DNA of 64,000 bases from Pedobacter sp. L105 (lineage in GTDB: Bacteria; Bacteroidota; Bacteroidia; Sphingobacteriales; Sphingobacteriaceae), in contig NZ_LMUP01000001.1 in NCBI RefSeq assembly GCF_009765875.1, positions 62,001 to 126,000 of the forward strand, read 5' to 3'. Below, piece by piece: positions 52,676 to 61,480 of this stretch. Every line of letters starts with the position of its first letter. Position 1 is the first letter of the stretch. Both the position numbers and the translations under genes were made by a program. The notes below the pieces were generated by a model. That model worked only from the letters and a program-made list of their open reading frames with translations. It was not told the DNA's origin and searched no databases.

Positions 52676-54181
52676 ATGGGATTAAAAGCGGCATTAAGTA
52701 AACCCTTTGCTGCCTTTGTTGTAAAAGGAGCAGAGCGATGGAAAAAAAATGCAGTGGCGGCACAACAGGAAACTCTTGAACAGCTGATCCATGCGGCAAA
52801 GGATACACTTTTTGGGAAAGACCATCATTTTTCGGAAATCAGGAATTATGAAGATTTTAAGCGGCTGGTTCCGGTAAGAGATTACGAGGAGCTGAGGCCT
52901 TATATCGATAAGGTAGTTGCCGGCGAAGAAAATGTGCTATGGAAGGGCAAACCTGCCTATTTTGCTAAAACTTCCGGAACTACATCGGGTGCCAAGTATA
53001 TTCCAATTTCAAAAGAATCTATGCCTGAACATATCAAGGCAGCACGTAATGCACTGCTCACCTATGTGCATGAAACAGGCAATGCCGACTTTGTGAACGG
53101 GAAAATGATCTTTCTGCAGGGAAGTCCTGTGATGACAGAAAAACATGGGATTAAAACAGGCCGTTTATCCGGTATTGTAGCTAACCTGGTTCCTGCTTAT
53201 CTGCAAAAAAACAGGATGCCTTCTTATGCCACCAATTGTATTGAAGATTGGGAACAAAAGGTAGATGCTATTGTTGAAGAAACGTATCACGAGGATATGA
53301 CGGTGATTTCTGGTATCCCACCCTGGGTACAGATGTATTTTGATCGCCTGACAGAAAAATCCGGAGGGAAACAGATCAAAGATATCTTTAAAAATTTCCA
53401 GCTTTTTGTGTATGGCGGGGTGAATTACGAACCCTACCGGGCGAAGATTGAAGCCAGCATAGGCAGGAAAGTTGATACCATAGAAACCTATCCTGCATCG
53501 GAGGGGTTCATCGCTTATCAGGATAGCCAGCAGGATAAAAGTTTGTTGCTGCTGGCCAAAGCAGGTATGTTCTATGAATTTATTCCTGCCGACGAGTACT
53601 ATAACGAACGTCCTACGCGTTTGAGTTTGGAAGACATAGAACTCGATAAAAATTACGCCTTGATTTTAAATACCAATGCCGGGCTGTGGGGATATAGCAT
53701 CGGTGATACCGTCAAATTTGTTTCTAAAGATCCATATAAGATTTATGTAACAGGGCGTATCAAACATTTTATCTCGGCTTTTGGAGAACACGTGATCGGC
53801 GAAGAAGTAGAGCAGTCGCTTTTATCTGTTGCCAATGAAGAAGGCGTTGGGATCACAGAGTTTACCGTAGCGCCACAGGTTAACCCTGCTGCGGGAGAAT
53901 TACCTTATCATGAATGGCTGATTGAGTTTTCTAATCCGCCCAAAGACATGGAAGCCTTCAGTAAAAAAGTAGATAAGGCTTTGCAAAAGAAAAATATTTA
54001 TTACTTTGACCTTATAGAAGGTAAAATTTTGCAGCCGCTGATCATAAAGGCATTGCCGAAAGATGCATTTGTTACGTATATGCGTTCTGAAGGTAAGCTG
54101 GGAGGACAGAATAAAGTCCCCCGTTTGTCAAACGACAGAAAGATTGCAGATGGCCTGATTAATTTGACCCATAAGATTTGA
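52676..54181 (+). CDS. GH3-like acyl-adenylate-forming protein
   Basis: 501 residues, similar to plant GH3 (auxin-amido synthetase) family proteins, which adenylate a carboxylic acid and join it to an amine. The P-loop-like motif TSGTTSGAKYIPIS sits near residues 101-114; further hallmarks are YASEG-like ETYPASEGF, GLWGYSIGDTVKFVS and ITGRIKHFI-type YVTGRIKHFISAFGEH. Bacterial substrates are unknown. The stop codon overlaps the TTG start of dxr. Confidence 0.86.
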   Translation: MGLKAALSKPFAAFVVKGAERWKKNAVAAQQETLEQLIHAAKDTLFGKDHHFSEIRNYEDFKRLVPVRDYEELRPYIDKVVAGEENVLWKGKPAYFAKTSGTTSGAKYIPISKESMPEHIKAARNALLTYVHETGNADFVNGKMIFLQGSPVMTEKHGIKTGRLSGIVANLVPAYLQKNRMPSYATNCIEDWEQKVDAIVEETYHEDMTVISGIPPWVQMYFDRLTEKSGGKQIKDIFKNFQLFVYGGVNYEPYRAKIEASIGRKVDTIETYPASEGFIAYQDSQQDKSLLLLAKAGMFYEFIPADEYYNERPTRLSLEDIELDKNYALILNTNAGLWGYSIGDTVKFVSKDPYKIYVTGRIKHFISAFGEHVIGEEVEQSLLSVANEEGVGITEFTVAPQVNPAAGELPYHEWLIEFSNPPKDMEAFSKKVDKALQKKNIYYFDLIEGKILQPLIIKALPKDAFVTYMRSEGKLGGQNKVPRLSNDRKIADGLINLTHKI

Positions 54182-55344
54182 AAAATATAACGATACTCGG
54201 GTCCACAGGCTCTATTGGTACCCAGGCGCTGGAGGTAATCAGGGCAAATCCTGAATTATACTCCATCATCGCATTAACGGCTCAGTCTAATGCTGCTTTA
54301 TTGATAAAGCAGGCACTGGAGTTTAAACCTCAGCTGGTTGTGATTGGTGATGAGGCGCAATATCCGGCAGTGAAAGCTGCGCTTGCCGGCAAACCGATAA
54401 AAGTGCTGAGTGGTGAAGCTGCTTTATGTGAAGCTGCGGCTTTGCCTGATGCAGATATGGTACTCACTGCGCTAATGGGTTCCGTAGGTTTACAGCCTAC
54501 CATTGCCGCTATTGAAGCCAAAAAAACTATCGCCCTTGCTAATAAAGAAACACTTGTTGTAGCCGGAGAGCTGGTTACCCGCTTGGCAGCGGCCAATGGT
54601 GTGAAAATTATTCCTGTAGATTCAGAACATTCTGCTATCTATCAATGTCTGGTAGGTGAAGAGCTGGATAACATAGAAAAGATATATATCACTGCTTCAG
54701 GCGGTCCTTTCAGAGGAAAAGACCGTGATTTTTTGAAGCAGGTAAAAAAGGAGCAGGCGCTGAAACATCCTAACTGGGTAATGGGTGCCAAGATCACAAT
54801 AGACTCTGCATCCCTGATGAATAAGGGGCTGGAGGTCATTGAGGCCAAATGGCTGTTTAACCTGGATATCAGCCAGATTGATGTAATTGTACACCCGCAA
54901 TCCATTATTCATTCCATGGTACAGTTTAACGATGGTTCTATGAAAGCCCAAATGGGTTTGCCTGATATGAAATTGCCGATTCATTATGCGATGGCTTTTC
55001 CTCAGCGTATAGAAAGCAAGTTTCCACGGTTTAACTTTCTGGATTATCCTGAACTTACTTTTGCCAAGGCAGATATGGAGACTTTCCGCAACCTCGGACT
55101 TGCTTATTCAGCTTTGAAAAGTGGTGGGAATATGCCTTGTATCATCAATGCAGCCAATGAAGTGGTGGTTAATGCCTTCCTTAATGATCAGATTGGATTT
55201 CTGGAAATGAGTGATGTGATTGAGCAGTGTATGTCTGATCTGACCTTCATTCCCGAGCCAAGTCTCAATAATTATTTAGAAACCGACCTTCATACGCGTA
55301 TATTTGCTCGTGAACTGGTAACTAAAAAACATTTAACTATCTAA
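54178..55344 (+). CDS. dxr: 1-deoxy-D-xylulose 5-phosphate reductoisomerase
   Basis: Second step of the MEP isoprenoid pathway, converting DXP to MEP with NADPH. 388 residues: NADPH loop ILGSTGSIGTQALEV, LANKETLVVAGELV, PVDSEHSAIYQCL (metal ligands Asp, Glu) and NKGLEVIEAKWLF. Start is TTG at 54178, overlapping the GH3-like stop by 4 nt; no ATG fits the conserved N-terminus. Followed by rseP after 27 nt. Confidence 0.95.
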   Translation: MKNITILGSTGSIGTQALEVIRANPELYSIIALTAQSNAALLIKQALEFKPQLVVIGDEAQYPAVKAALAGKPIKVLSGEAALCEAAALPDADMVLTALMGSVGLQPTIAAIEAKKTIALANKETLVVAGELVTRLAAANGVKIIPVDSEHSAIYQCLVGEELDNIEKIYITASGGPFRGKDRDFLKQVKKEQALKHPNWVMGAKITIDSASLMNKGLEVIEAKWLFNLDISQIDVIVHPQSIIHSMVQFNDGSMKAQMGLPDMKLPIHYAMAFPQRIESKFPRFNFLDYPELTFAKADMETFRNLGLAYSALKSGGNMPCIINAANEVVVNAFLNDQIGFLEMSDVIEQCMSDLTFIPEPSLNNYLETDLHTRIFARELVTKKHLTI

Positions 55345-55371
55345 TTTTAAAGTAAAACACTTAAATAATAT

Positions 55372-56703
55372 ATGAACGGATTGATTATGGTTACCCAGTT
55401 ATTACTGGGATTATCAATATTAGTAATCTTACACGAATTAGGACATTTTCTGGCAGCACGTGCCTTTGGGATTAAAGTAGAGAAGTTTTATTTATTCTTT
55501 GATGCCTGGGGAGTAAAGTTATTTAGTATCAAAAGGGGAGATGTAGAGTATGGTGTAGGATGGCTGCCCCTTGGTGGTTATGTGAAAATTGCAGGAATGA
55601 TTGATGAGTCGATGGATAAAGAGCAGATGGCTTTGCCTCCTCAGCCATGGGAATTCAGGTCGAAACCAGCATGGCAGCGTTTAATTGTGATGCTTGCCGG
55701 TGTATTTGTCAATATTGTTGTGGGTATTTTTATCTTCTGGATGCTGACTTTCAGATTCGGGGAAAGTTATATCGCAAACAGTTCTGTGAAGAATGGAATT
55801 AATCCCGGTGTAATCGGAAAACAGATCGGTTTAAAACAAGGCGACCGTGTGATTGCGGTTAACGGGAAAAAGATTATCCGTTTTGAAGAGCTACTGAGCT
55901 CTAAAGTATTGTTGGGCAATACTAACCTGACGGTGGTACGTGATGGAAAAACACTCTATGTGAAGGTTCCTGATAACTTGTTAAACAAGGTGGCCGATTT
56001 AGGTATAGAAGAGTTTATCAGCCGTGCGCCCTTACTCACTTCTACCATTGATACAGTAGTTAAAGGAAAGAGTGCATTTAAGGTAGGTTTGCAAAAAGGC
56101 GACCGAATTGTTGCTGTGAATAATGTTCCTGTGAAATATAATGTTGATGTATCCAAAGAGCTGAAGTCATTGAAAAGCAGAAATTTTATTCTCGATGCCT
56201 ATCGTGGTGCAGAATTAAAACATTTTCAAGTATCTACAGATAGTGCAGGTACGATAGGAATTGGCTTTAATCCTGATGAGATTAAAGAAGAAACCATCAA
56301 TTACGGCTTTTTCCAGGCTTTGCCTATCGGTGTGAATCAGGCATGGACTTCTTTTTCTGATAATGGAAAAGGTATCTGGAAAGTGTTGAGCGGAAAGATT
56401 AAAGCGGATAAGGCATTTTCAGGACCGGTAGCTATTGCACAGAAGGTTTATGGCGGTGTATGGATCTGGCCGCATTTCTGGGCTTCTACGGCATTGATTT
56501 CTATTGCGCTGGCATTTATGAATCTCTTGCCTATTCCTGCACTGGACGGCGGCCACGTAGTGTTCCTTTGTGTGGAGATGGTCAAAGGAAAACCACTGGG
56601 AGATAAGTTTATGGAAGTAGCGCAGATTGTAGGCTTTGTGATGCTGCTGAGTTTGATGGTATTTGTATTGGGGAATGATATCTTCAAGGCCTTTATCAAA
56701 TAG
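55372..56703 (+). CDS. rseP: Site-2 protease RseP (zinc metalloprotease)
   Basis: 443-residue intramembrane M50 protease that releases anti-sigma factors or clears signal peptides. HELGH (His21, His25 zinc ligands) is in the first membrane helix, NLLPIPALDGGH (third ligand Asp) lies near residues 384-395, and two PDZ regions occupy the middle. dxr-rseP adjacency is common in Bacteroidota and other bacteria. hscB starts directly after its stop codon. Confidence 0.95.
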   Translation: MNGLIMVTQLLLGLSILVILHELGHFLAARAFGIKVEKFYLFFDAWGVKLFSIKRGDVEYGVGWLPLGGYVKIAGMIDESMDKEQMALPPQPWEFRSKPAWQRLIVMLAGVFVNIVVGIFIFWMLTFRFGESYIANSSVKNGINPGVIGKQIGLKQGDRVIAVNGKKIIRFEELLSSKVLLGNTNLTVVRDGKTLYVKVPDNLLNKVADLGIEEFISRAPLLTSTIDTVVKGKSAFKVGLQKGDRIVAVNNVPVKYNVDVSKELKSLKSRNFILDAYRGAELKHFQVSTDSAGTIGIGFNPDEIKEETINYGFFQALPIGVNQAWTSFSDNGKGIWKVLSGKIKADKAFSGPVAIAQKVYGGVWIWPHFWASTALISIALAFMNLLPIPALDGGHVVFLCVEMVKGKPLGDKFMEVAQIVGFVMLLSLMVFVLGNDIFKAFIK

Positions 56704-57243
56704 ATGAACCATTTCGAATTCTATAATCTTCCGGTATCTTTTACGCCTGATGCAAAGCTGGTAAAACAGCAATTTTATGCACTGAGTAAAAAGTATCATC
56801 CTGATTTTTATATCAATGAGCCGGAGGAAAAGCAGGAGGAGGTTTTAGCGTTATCAACTTTAAATAATAAGGCTTACCAGGTATTGAGTGACCCTCAGCT
56901 ACGGTTGCCTTATATCCTTGAGTTAAAAGGTTTACTAACGGAAGGGGAGGGCTATTCTTTACCGCAGGATTTCCTGATGGAAATGATGGAGCTGAGCGAA
57001 GCGCTGATGGAATTACAGTTTGAGCCTGATGTGATCCAGCTGGAATCGATAAAGAAAGATGTTGCTTTGATAGAGGAAGGGATGCAGCAGCACCTGCACA
57101 AGCTGACCACTGATTATGATCGGCAGAATGAAGACGAACAAGGGCTTATTTTAGCTTCTATTAAGGATTTGTATTACCGGAAGAAATACCTGTGCAGAAT
57201 CAATGATAGCGTAGTTAAACTGGAAAGTAACCCTGGTACTTAG
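56704..57243 (+). CDS. hscB: Fe-S assembly co-chaperone HscB
   Basis: J-domain protein that recruits the IscU-type scaffold to HscA. 179 residues: J domain (1-75) with HPD at 32-34 and FEFYNLPVSFTPD at the start, followed by a C-terminal helical domain with FLMEMMELSEAL, the family's scaffold-binding region. The length and lack of zinc finger or Gly/Phe region exclude DnaJ. It begins with no gap after rseP. Its partner hscA is about 49 kb away in this window. Confidence 0.88.
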   Translation: MNHFEFYNLPVSFTPDAKLVKQQFYALSKKYHPDFYINEPEEKQEEVLALSTLNNKAYQVLSDPQLRLPYILELKGLLTEGEGYSLPQDFLMEMMELSEALMELQFEPDVIQLESIKKDVALIEEGMQQHLHKLTTDYDRQNEDEQGLILASIKDLYYRKKYLCRINDSVVKLESNPGT

Positions 57244-57278
57244 GCTTCAGGTGTTTATACAATGTAAAATATAAAGAG

Positions 57279-57304
57279 AACCGGGCATTACGCTCCGGTT
57301 TTTT
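57279..57304 (+). terminator. Terminator after hscB
   Basis: A 6-bp stem AACCGG/CCGGTT (57279-57284 with 57295-57300) with a 10-nt loop runs straight into TTTT. Confidence 0.6.
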
Positions 57305-57327
57305 CTATTTTTGGGCAAAAATAATTT

Positions 57328-57633
57328 ATGAGCACCTTATCCCTTTTTAAAAAAGTAGCTGTTGCAGAAAGTATCTCTTACCTTGCCCTTTTATTTATAG
57401 CTGTGCCCCTTAAACATTTTGCCGGCATGCCACTGGCTGTAAGGTATACCGGCTGGGTACACGGAATGTTGTTTGTGTTATACGTGGCCATGGTAATCAT
57501 GTGCTGGTCGGAGTATAAATGGAAAGTTGGAAAAGCCGCAACGGTGTTTTTCGCCTCGTTATTGCCTTTTGCCCCCTTTATTGTAGAGAAAAGATTAAAG
57601 GAAGAGCCTGAAGATCAGGTCAAAGTATCATAA
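57328..57633 (+). CDS. DUF3817 family membrane protein
   Basis: 101 residues with three hydrophobic segments (about 12-30, 42-60 and 66-88), a family size for DUF3817. RYTGWVHGMLFVLYVAMV is the family-like core. Function unknown; some relatives neighbour osmolyte or drug transporters, but nothing links it here. A TAnnTTTG-like box (57306-57313) precedes the ATG by 14 nt. Confidence 0.78.
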   Translation: MSTLSLFKKVAVAESISYLALLFIAVPLKHFAGMPLAVRYTGWVHGMLFVLYVAMVIMCWSEYKWKVGKAATVFFASLLPFAPFIVEKRLKEEPEDQVKVS

Positions 57634-57655
57634 ATGTTGTTTTCTTAAAATAAGG

Positions 57656-57687
57656 TTTGGATATATAGGACCGAATATATAGATTTG
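57656..57687 (+). promoter_or_regulatory. Promoter of tRNA-Leu
   Basis: TTTG (57656-57659) and TAGATTTG (57680-57687) are spaced 20 nt, a full match to the Bacteroidota consensus. The predicted start lies about 15 nt before the mature tRNA. Confidence 0.68.
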
Positions 57688-57707
57688 CATCCCGCTGAAT
57701 AAGCAAT

Positions 57708-57787
57708 GCCCGGTTGGCGGAATTGGTAGACGCGCTGGTCTCAAACACCTGTGGGAAACCGTGCCGGTTCGACTCCGGCACCGGGTA
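57708..57787 (+). tRNA. tRNA-Leu, anticodon CAA
   Basis: An 80-nt cloverleaf: acceptor GCCCGGT pairs with ACCGGGT (the terminal pair is G-T), D arm GCG...CGC, anticodon loop CTCAAAC with anticodon CAA, a variable arm of about 11 nt with a short stem, T arm GCCGG-TTCGACT-CCGGC, discriminator A. CCA is not encoded. The anticodon stem CTGGT/ACCTG contains one T-T mismatch at its second pair; the homologous arms I know have ACCAG here. Confidence 0.93.
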
Positions 57788-57793
57788 CGACTC

Positions 57794-57825
57794 AAAAGCC
57801 TTCGATGAAAATCGGAGGCTTTTTT
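57794..57825 (+). terminator. Terminator after tRNA-Leu
   Basis: A 13-bp stem (57794-57806 with 57811-57823, one G-T pair) around GAAA ends in six T residues. Confidence 0.85.
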
Positions 57826-57830
57826 GGTTC

Positions 57831-57968
57831 TTAGTTATTTGTGTTGATCAGATTTACGATTACTTTGACCATCATTTCTTTTTCTTCTGATTTACTCTCG
57901 GCGATCATTTGGGTTAGTGCAACCAGTGCATTGTCTGCCAGGCGTTTTGAGCCGTTGACTCTAACCAT
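57831..57968 (-). CDS. 45-codon ORF next to the RhuM pseudogene, unrecognised
   Basis: Minus-strand frame from ATG 57968 to TAA 57833-57831, encoding MVRVNGSKRLADNALVAL and onward, with a helical, charged C-terminus (ESKSEEKEMMVKVIVNLI). It is less AT-rich than the RhuM remnant and overlaps that pseudogene's end by 8 nt. It may be the tail of a disrupted gene rather than a functional peptide. Confidence 0.3.
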   Translation of the reverse strand: MVRVNGSKRLADNALVALTQMIAESKSEEKEMMVKVIVNLINTNN

Positions 57969-58332
57969 TTATCAGATAGTCTTTTAAAATATTATTTGCC
58001 CAAATCCGAAATGCTGTTCCTTGTTTTGAATTGACTCTATACCCAACAGATATAATCGCATCGAGATTATAATATTCAATTATTCTTTCAACTTTTCTGT
58101 TGTTCTCCATTTTAACTTTTGCATTTTTTGCAACAGTTGCTTTTTTTTGTTAATTCTTCTTCTTCATAATGTTGTTCAAATGCCTTGAAATAGTGGACTT
58201 GTTTTTACCAAACAAATCTGATATTTGGTTTAACGTTAGCCAAATTGTGTTAGAATCAATTTTTACATCAATTACTGTTTCACTGTTTTCTGTTTTATAA
58301 ATAACAATTTGATCATTCTGCATATTGTTCAT
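57961..58332 (-). pseudogene. RhuM family gene remnant
   Basis: From ATG 58332 the frame gives VIYKTENSETVIDVKI and NTIWLTLNQISDLFGKNKST with ISRHLNNI, the N-terminal DNA-binding-like part of RhuM-type proteins. It then hits a stop near 58150; a shifted frame continues with EYYNLDAIISVGYRVNSKQG and FRIWANNILKDYLING, the second RhuM block, before TAG at 57963-57961. The C-terminal half of the family is missing. Function of RhuM is not settled; the name comes from a Salmonella island gene. AT-rich, beside a tRNA gene, so probably acquired then decayed. Confidence 0.68.
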
Positions 58333-58693
58333 GTTTAGTAAGTGAAGACAAAATTATATTTATTGTTTATAAAGTAGTAAAATTTGTTTTTTGGTAAATC
58401 ATGAAATGTTGTTCAATTATCTCAAATAGGCAATCAACATTAAATTTTGTTTGAAGCGGTTTGACTCTAAGCTCAGGGAATAAGGCTCAACAATTTGAAT
58501 CTGATCATCAATTTCTTAAGTTGATATTCTTTAAAAAGTTTTAATTTAATTCGGATTCGTTTACCCATAAAAATGCCCCAAATAGTTTCAAACTTTTGCA
58601 CTGCCCCTAGAAAGTTTAGGAAATCTGTTGCGTATTTATTCGACCCTGTTTCAATCGGTACCTTAAAAGTTAAAACAGATAAGACCTACAAAC
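58333..58693. other. Intergenic stretch with an unrecognised open segment
   Basis: 361 bp without a supported gene. On the minus strand about 68 codons (58680 down to TGA at 58475-58473) stay open and read coding-like (VPIETGSNKYATDFLNFLG, GKRIRIKLKLF) but have no early start codon. It may be part of the same gene debris. Confidence 0.4.
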
Positions 58694-59566
58694 CTATTTG
58701 TTTATCATAGTGATAACAGCTGCTTCGTCAAGAGAAGGGTCGGCATCACTTGCAGCTTTAAACCACAATGTTGCAGCTTTTCCTAATGGAACCGGACTTT
58801 GAACACTTTCAGCAAGTTTTAAACCATAGATTGCGTCTTTATGCCTTAAGGATGTAGTAAATAAAGGGTCTTTGGAAAAAGTAAGTTCCGCCATCTTTCG
58901 AGTGTACCTGATCACCTGCGGACTGGCGGCCGCACTGCTTTCAATTGCTTGTATAACAGTATCTCTATCCATGCCAAGCCTATCCGACAGGGCAAGACCT
59001 TCTGCTAAAGCGGCAATCTGTACTGCTCCCATCAAGTTAATAATAAGCTTATAGGCTGTGCCAGTACCTACTGCTCCAAAATATCGGATATTTTCTGATA
59101 AATCCTTAAGCACCGGTTTAACAATTTCTAAATGATCGACGTCGGCTCCAACTAATAGAGTTAATTTACCATTAGCAGCCGCATCCGGTAGTCCGGTTAC
59201 CGGGCAGTCTATGTAGCGAAAACCCTTTTCTTTTGCAATAGTAGAAATACTAGCTACATGCTCAGCAGATAACGTTGAACACTCAATTACGAATGATTCA
59301 GGGCGTAACGTTTCAAAAGCCCCAAACTCACCCATCCATACTGCAGACGATGCTTCATCATCTGCTACCATAGAAACTATAAAAGAAGCTTCAGATGCGG
59401 CTAATGCTGGAGTTTCCGCCCATATAGCTCCTCTGCTAATTAATTCTTCAGCTTTTGAATAACTACGATTCCAAACTAATACGGTATATCCACATTGTAG
59501 TAAACGAGAAGCAATTCCATATCCCATTTTTCCCAAACCTAAAACAGCAATTTTTTTCATGTGCAT
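58694..59566 (-). CDS. NAD(P)-dependent oxidoreductase, 3-hydroxyisobutyrate dehydrogenase family
   Basis: 290 residues. Rossmann start KKIAVLGLGKMGYGIASRLL (GxGxxG), VWNRSYSKAEEL (Arg suggests NADP preference), ECSTLSAEHV, DCPVTGLPDAAANGKLTLLVGA (substrate loop), and catalytic-Lys region GTGTAYKLIINLMGAVQIAALAEGLAL. This is the beta-hydroxyacid dehydrogenase family; substrate unknown. ATG 59566 or 59560 (second Met, MKKIAV) are both possible. It lies alone between decayed sequences and is on the minus strand like the fucosidase gene. Confidence 0.86.
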   Translation of the reverse strand: MHMKKIAVLGLGKMGYGIASRLLQCGYTVLVWNRSYSKAEELISRGAIWAETPALAASEASFIVSMVADDEASSAVWMGEFGAFETLRPESFVIECSTLSAEHVASISTIAKEKGFRYIDCPVTGLPDAAANGKLTLLVGADVDHLEIVKPVLKDLSENIRYFGAVGTGTAYKLIINLMGAVQIAALAEGLALSDRLGMDRDTVIQAIESSAAASPQVIRYTRKMAELTFSKDPLFTTSLRHKDAIYGLKLAESVQSPVPLGKAATLWFKAASDADPSLDEAAVITMINK

Positions 59567-59961
59567 CTTTATTTGGCTGCAAGTTATAATTAATAACCGG
59601 GAGATTCAGCTACAAGCAAATGGACTGACAATCTATGAATCATGATGCGATCTTATTTCCTGAAGTAAGGATTTGCAGGCCCAAATGTGGTGATGAATAA
59701 CAAGGGGGAACGGGGATTAACTGCCGGCTTTATTTGGGCAAAGGCAGCTGATACCCTTCCTATTGTCTGTAATACGATAAAGTAGTAATATTAATATAAG
59801 TATCACCCTCGCAAAGTCAGATTCAGCAGTAGGCGGGGATAACAATTTTGGGATGTCGGTCTCAAAAGCTGAACACGACGATGTTCAGTTGCTTAAAGTA
59901 AGACTTAAATCATTAGCTTCTTAGTTAGATCAGATCTGCGGCATAAATATGTATTTCCCAT
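59567..59961. other. Intergenic region with possible gene remnants
   Basis: 395 bp with no supported gene. On the plus strand two overlapping open fragments without start codons are seen: one ending TLPIVCNTIK near 59780 and one of about 47 codons ending LLKVRLKSLAS with TAG at 59924. They could be tails of lost genes. No tRNA, repeat or promoter is evident. Confidence 0.35.
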
Positions 59962-60004
59962 AAAAAAGCCCTCAAAAAGTTAGAAACTTTTTGAGGGCTT
60001 TTTT
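59962..60004 (-). terminator. Terminator downstream of the fucosidase gene
   Basis: A perfect 20-bp inverted repeat (59962-59981 with 59985-60004) with AGA loop and A/T runs on both sides; it can act on either strand. Confidence 0.88.
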
Positions 60005-60027
60005 ATTACGAGTTCTTTAATCAGATT

Positions 60028-61437
60028 TTAATTAACGCGGGTTTCATTATAAACCTCAAATTCTGCAATAGAAGGAGGGGTATCATAAGTTTGTATATCA
60101 ATACGTATTTTACCTCCCGTCAATCTCTTAAACCGATGTAGTTTAATTTTACTCAGATTTTCTCCTTCAAATATTGTTTTCCAGGTATTTCCATCGTTAT
60201 ATTCCAGCTTGTACTTTTTTATATTATGCTTACTTTCCGCAATAACAATGGTATTAAAGCTTTGTGGTGTTCTAAAGTCGATTTCATACCATGGTGATTT
60301 AACTTCAGGATTAGATTGCCATGAACTCTGGAAATCATCATCATTGGCAAAATCCATAATATTCATATCATCGCTCCAGCTGGAATTTGCAGGCTGATTT
60401 TTAGCCAGGTTTGTGGAAATGATAGGTGCACCTGTAGGATTTAATTTACCCACTGTTCCTTCATTTTTCCATAGTTTACCTACTTCTTTAAGAGCAGCAA
60501 GTGCATTGTCGTCAATCAGGCCGTCACGGTTAGGGGCGGCATTCAAGATGAAATTGCATTTTGCATTATTTAAAGGGATCAGGAGGTCGTTAACAATCTT
60601 ACCAGGTTCTCTTACCGGAGTAGTTGGGAAATTAGTTTTCCAGAACCAGGCAGTGTTAATTGGAATACATGCTAAAGCAGGCATTGTATTGGTCTCTTTT
60701 GAAATTCGCTGACCAGCACCCATTTCATAGGTTTTTATGTCTGTATAATACAAACCTTCCCCTGGATATTTGGCTCCATTCAGATCCATCAGGATACAGT
60801 TTGGCTGAATTGATTTAACCAGTTTATAAATCTCTTCAAACGGTACCTGGTCATAAGAGATCCTTGACCATGGCGCGTCCCATCCATCAATGATCAATGC
60901 CTCGATAGGACCATAGTTTGACAGCAATTCTGTTAGCTGTTGTTTAACCATTGCTATATGTTTTGGCTGGATCTCATTTGGACGTAATTTGTGGTGTGTA
61001 TCCAGTATAGAATAGTAGAGCATCACTTTTAATCCATTTGCTCGGAATGCGTCAGTGAATTCTTTCACTACGTCGCGTTTTAAAGGGCTGTGCATCACAT
61101 TGTAATCTGTACTTTTTGTATCCCATATACAAAAACCACTATGGTGTTTTGTAGTTAGACAGCCATAGGTCATATTTGCCGACTTAGCAGCTTTTGCCCA
61201 TTGGTTACAATCCAGCTTTGTTGGATTAAATGCCGAAGCAGGAGCTTCCGGATCAGGCCAGTCCTGGTTAAAATAAGTAGCGATACCGAAATGAATAAAC
61301 ATGCCGAATCTTAAATCGACAAACGATTGCTGTAACTGGGATAAGGGAAGCTGATTTTTGGAAATGCTTTGAGCATTGATATGGAGGCTTTGTAGTAAAC
61401 ACAAAACAATCGCATAAGTAGTGAGTTTTCTTTTCAT
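60028..61437 (-). CDS. GH29 alpha-L-fucosidase, secreted
   Basis: Hydrolyses terminal L-fucose from glycans. 469 residues: signal peptide (1-22), GH29 catalytic domain with RFGMFIHFGIATY, AKSANMTYGCLTTKHHSGFCIWDT and IEALIIDGWDAPW (the Asp before Gly-Trp is the likely nucleophile), then a C-terminal beta-sandwich resembling an F5/8 type C carbohydrate-binding module (about 345-465). It sits downstream of SusC/SusD on the same strand, so it forms a polysaccharide utilisation locus. Periplasmic location is likely. Confidence 0.9.
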   Translation of the reverse strand: MKRKLTTYAIVLCLLQSLHINAQSISKNQLPLSQLQQSFVDLRFGMFIHFGIATYFNQDWPDPEAPASAFNPTKLDCNQWAKAAKSANMTYGCLTTKHHSGFCIWDTKSTDYNVMHSPLKRDVVKEFTDAFRANGLKVMLYYSILDTHHKLRPNEIQPKHIAMVKQQLTELLSNYGPIEALIIDGWDAPWSRISYDQVPFEEIYKLVKSIQPNCILMDLNGAKYPGEGLYYTDIKTYEMGAGQRISKETNTMPALACIPINTAWFWKTNFPTTPVREPGKIVNDLLIPLNNAKCNFILNAAPNRDGLIDDNALAALKEVGKLWKNEGTVGKLNPTGAPIISTNLAKNQPANSSWSDDMNIMDFANDDDFQSSWQSNPEVKSPWYEIDFRTPQSFNTIVIAESKHNIKKYKLEYNDGNTWKTIFEGENLSKIKLHRFKRLTGGKIRIDIQTYDTPPSIAEFEVYNETRVN

Positions 61438-61480
61438 TTTTCTAAAATTACTGATTTCGTTTTAATTGGCTGACTGAAAT

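Noticed and set aside
57708..60027. Integrated element bounded by att sites
   Set aside because: No integrase and no repeat of the tRNA 3' end were found between 57.8 and 60.0 kb, so boundaries cannot be supported.
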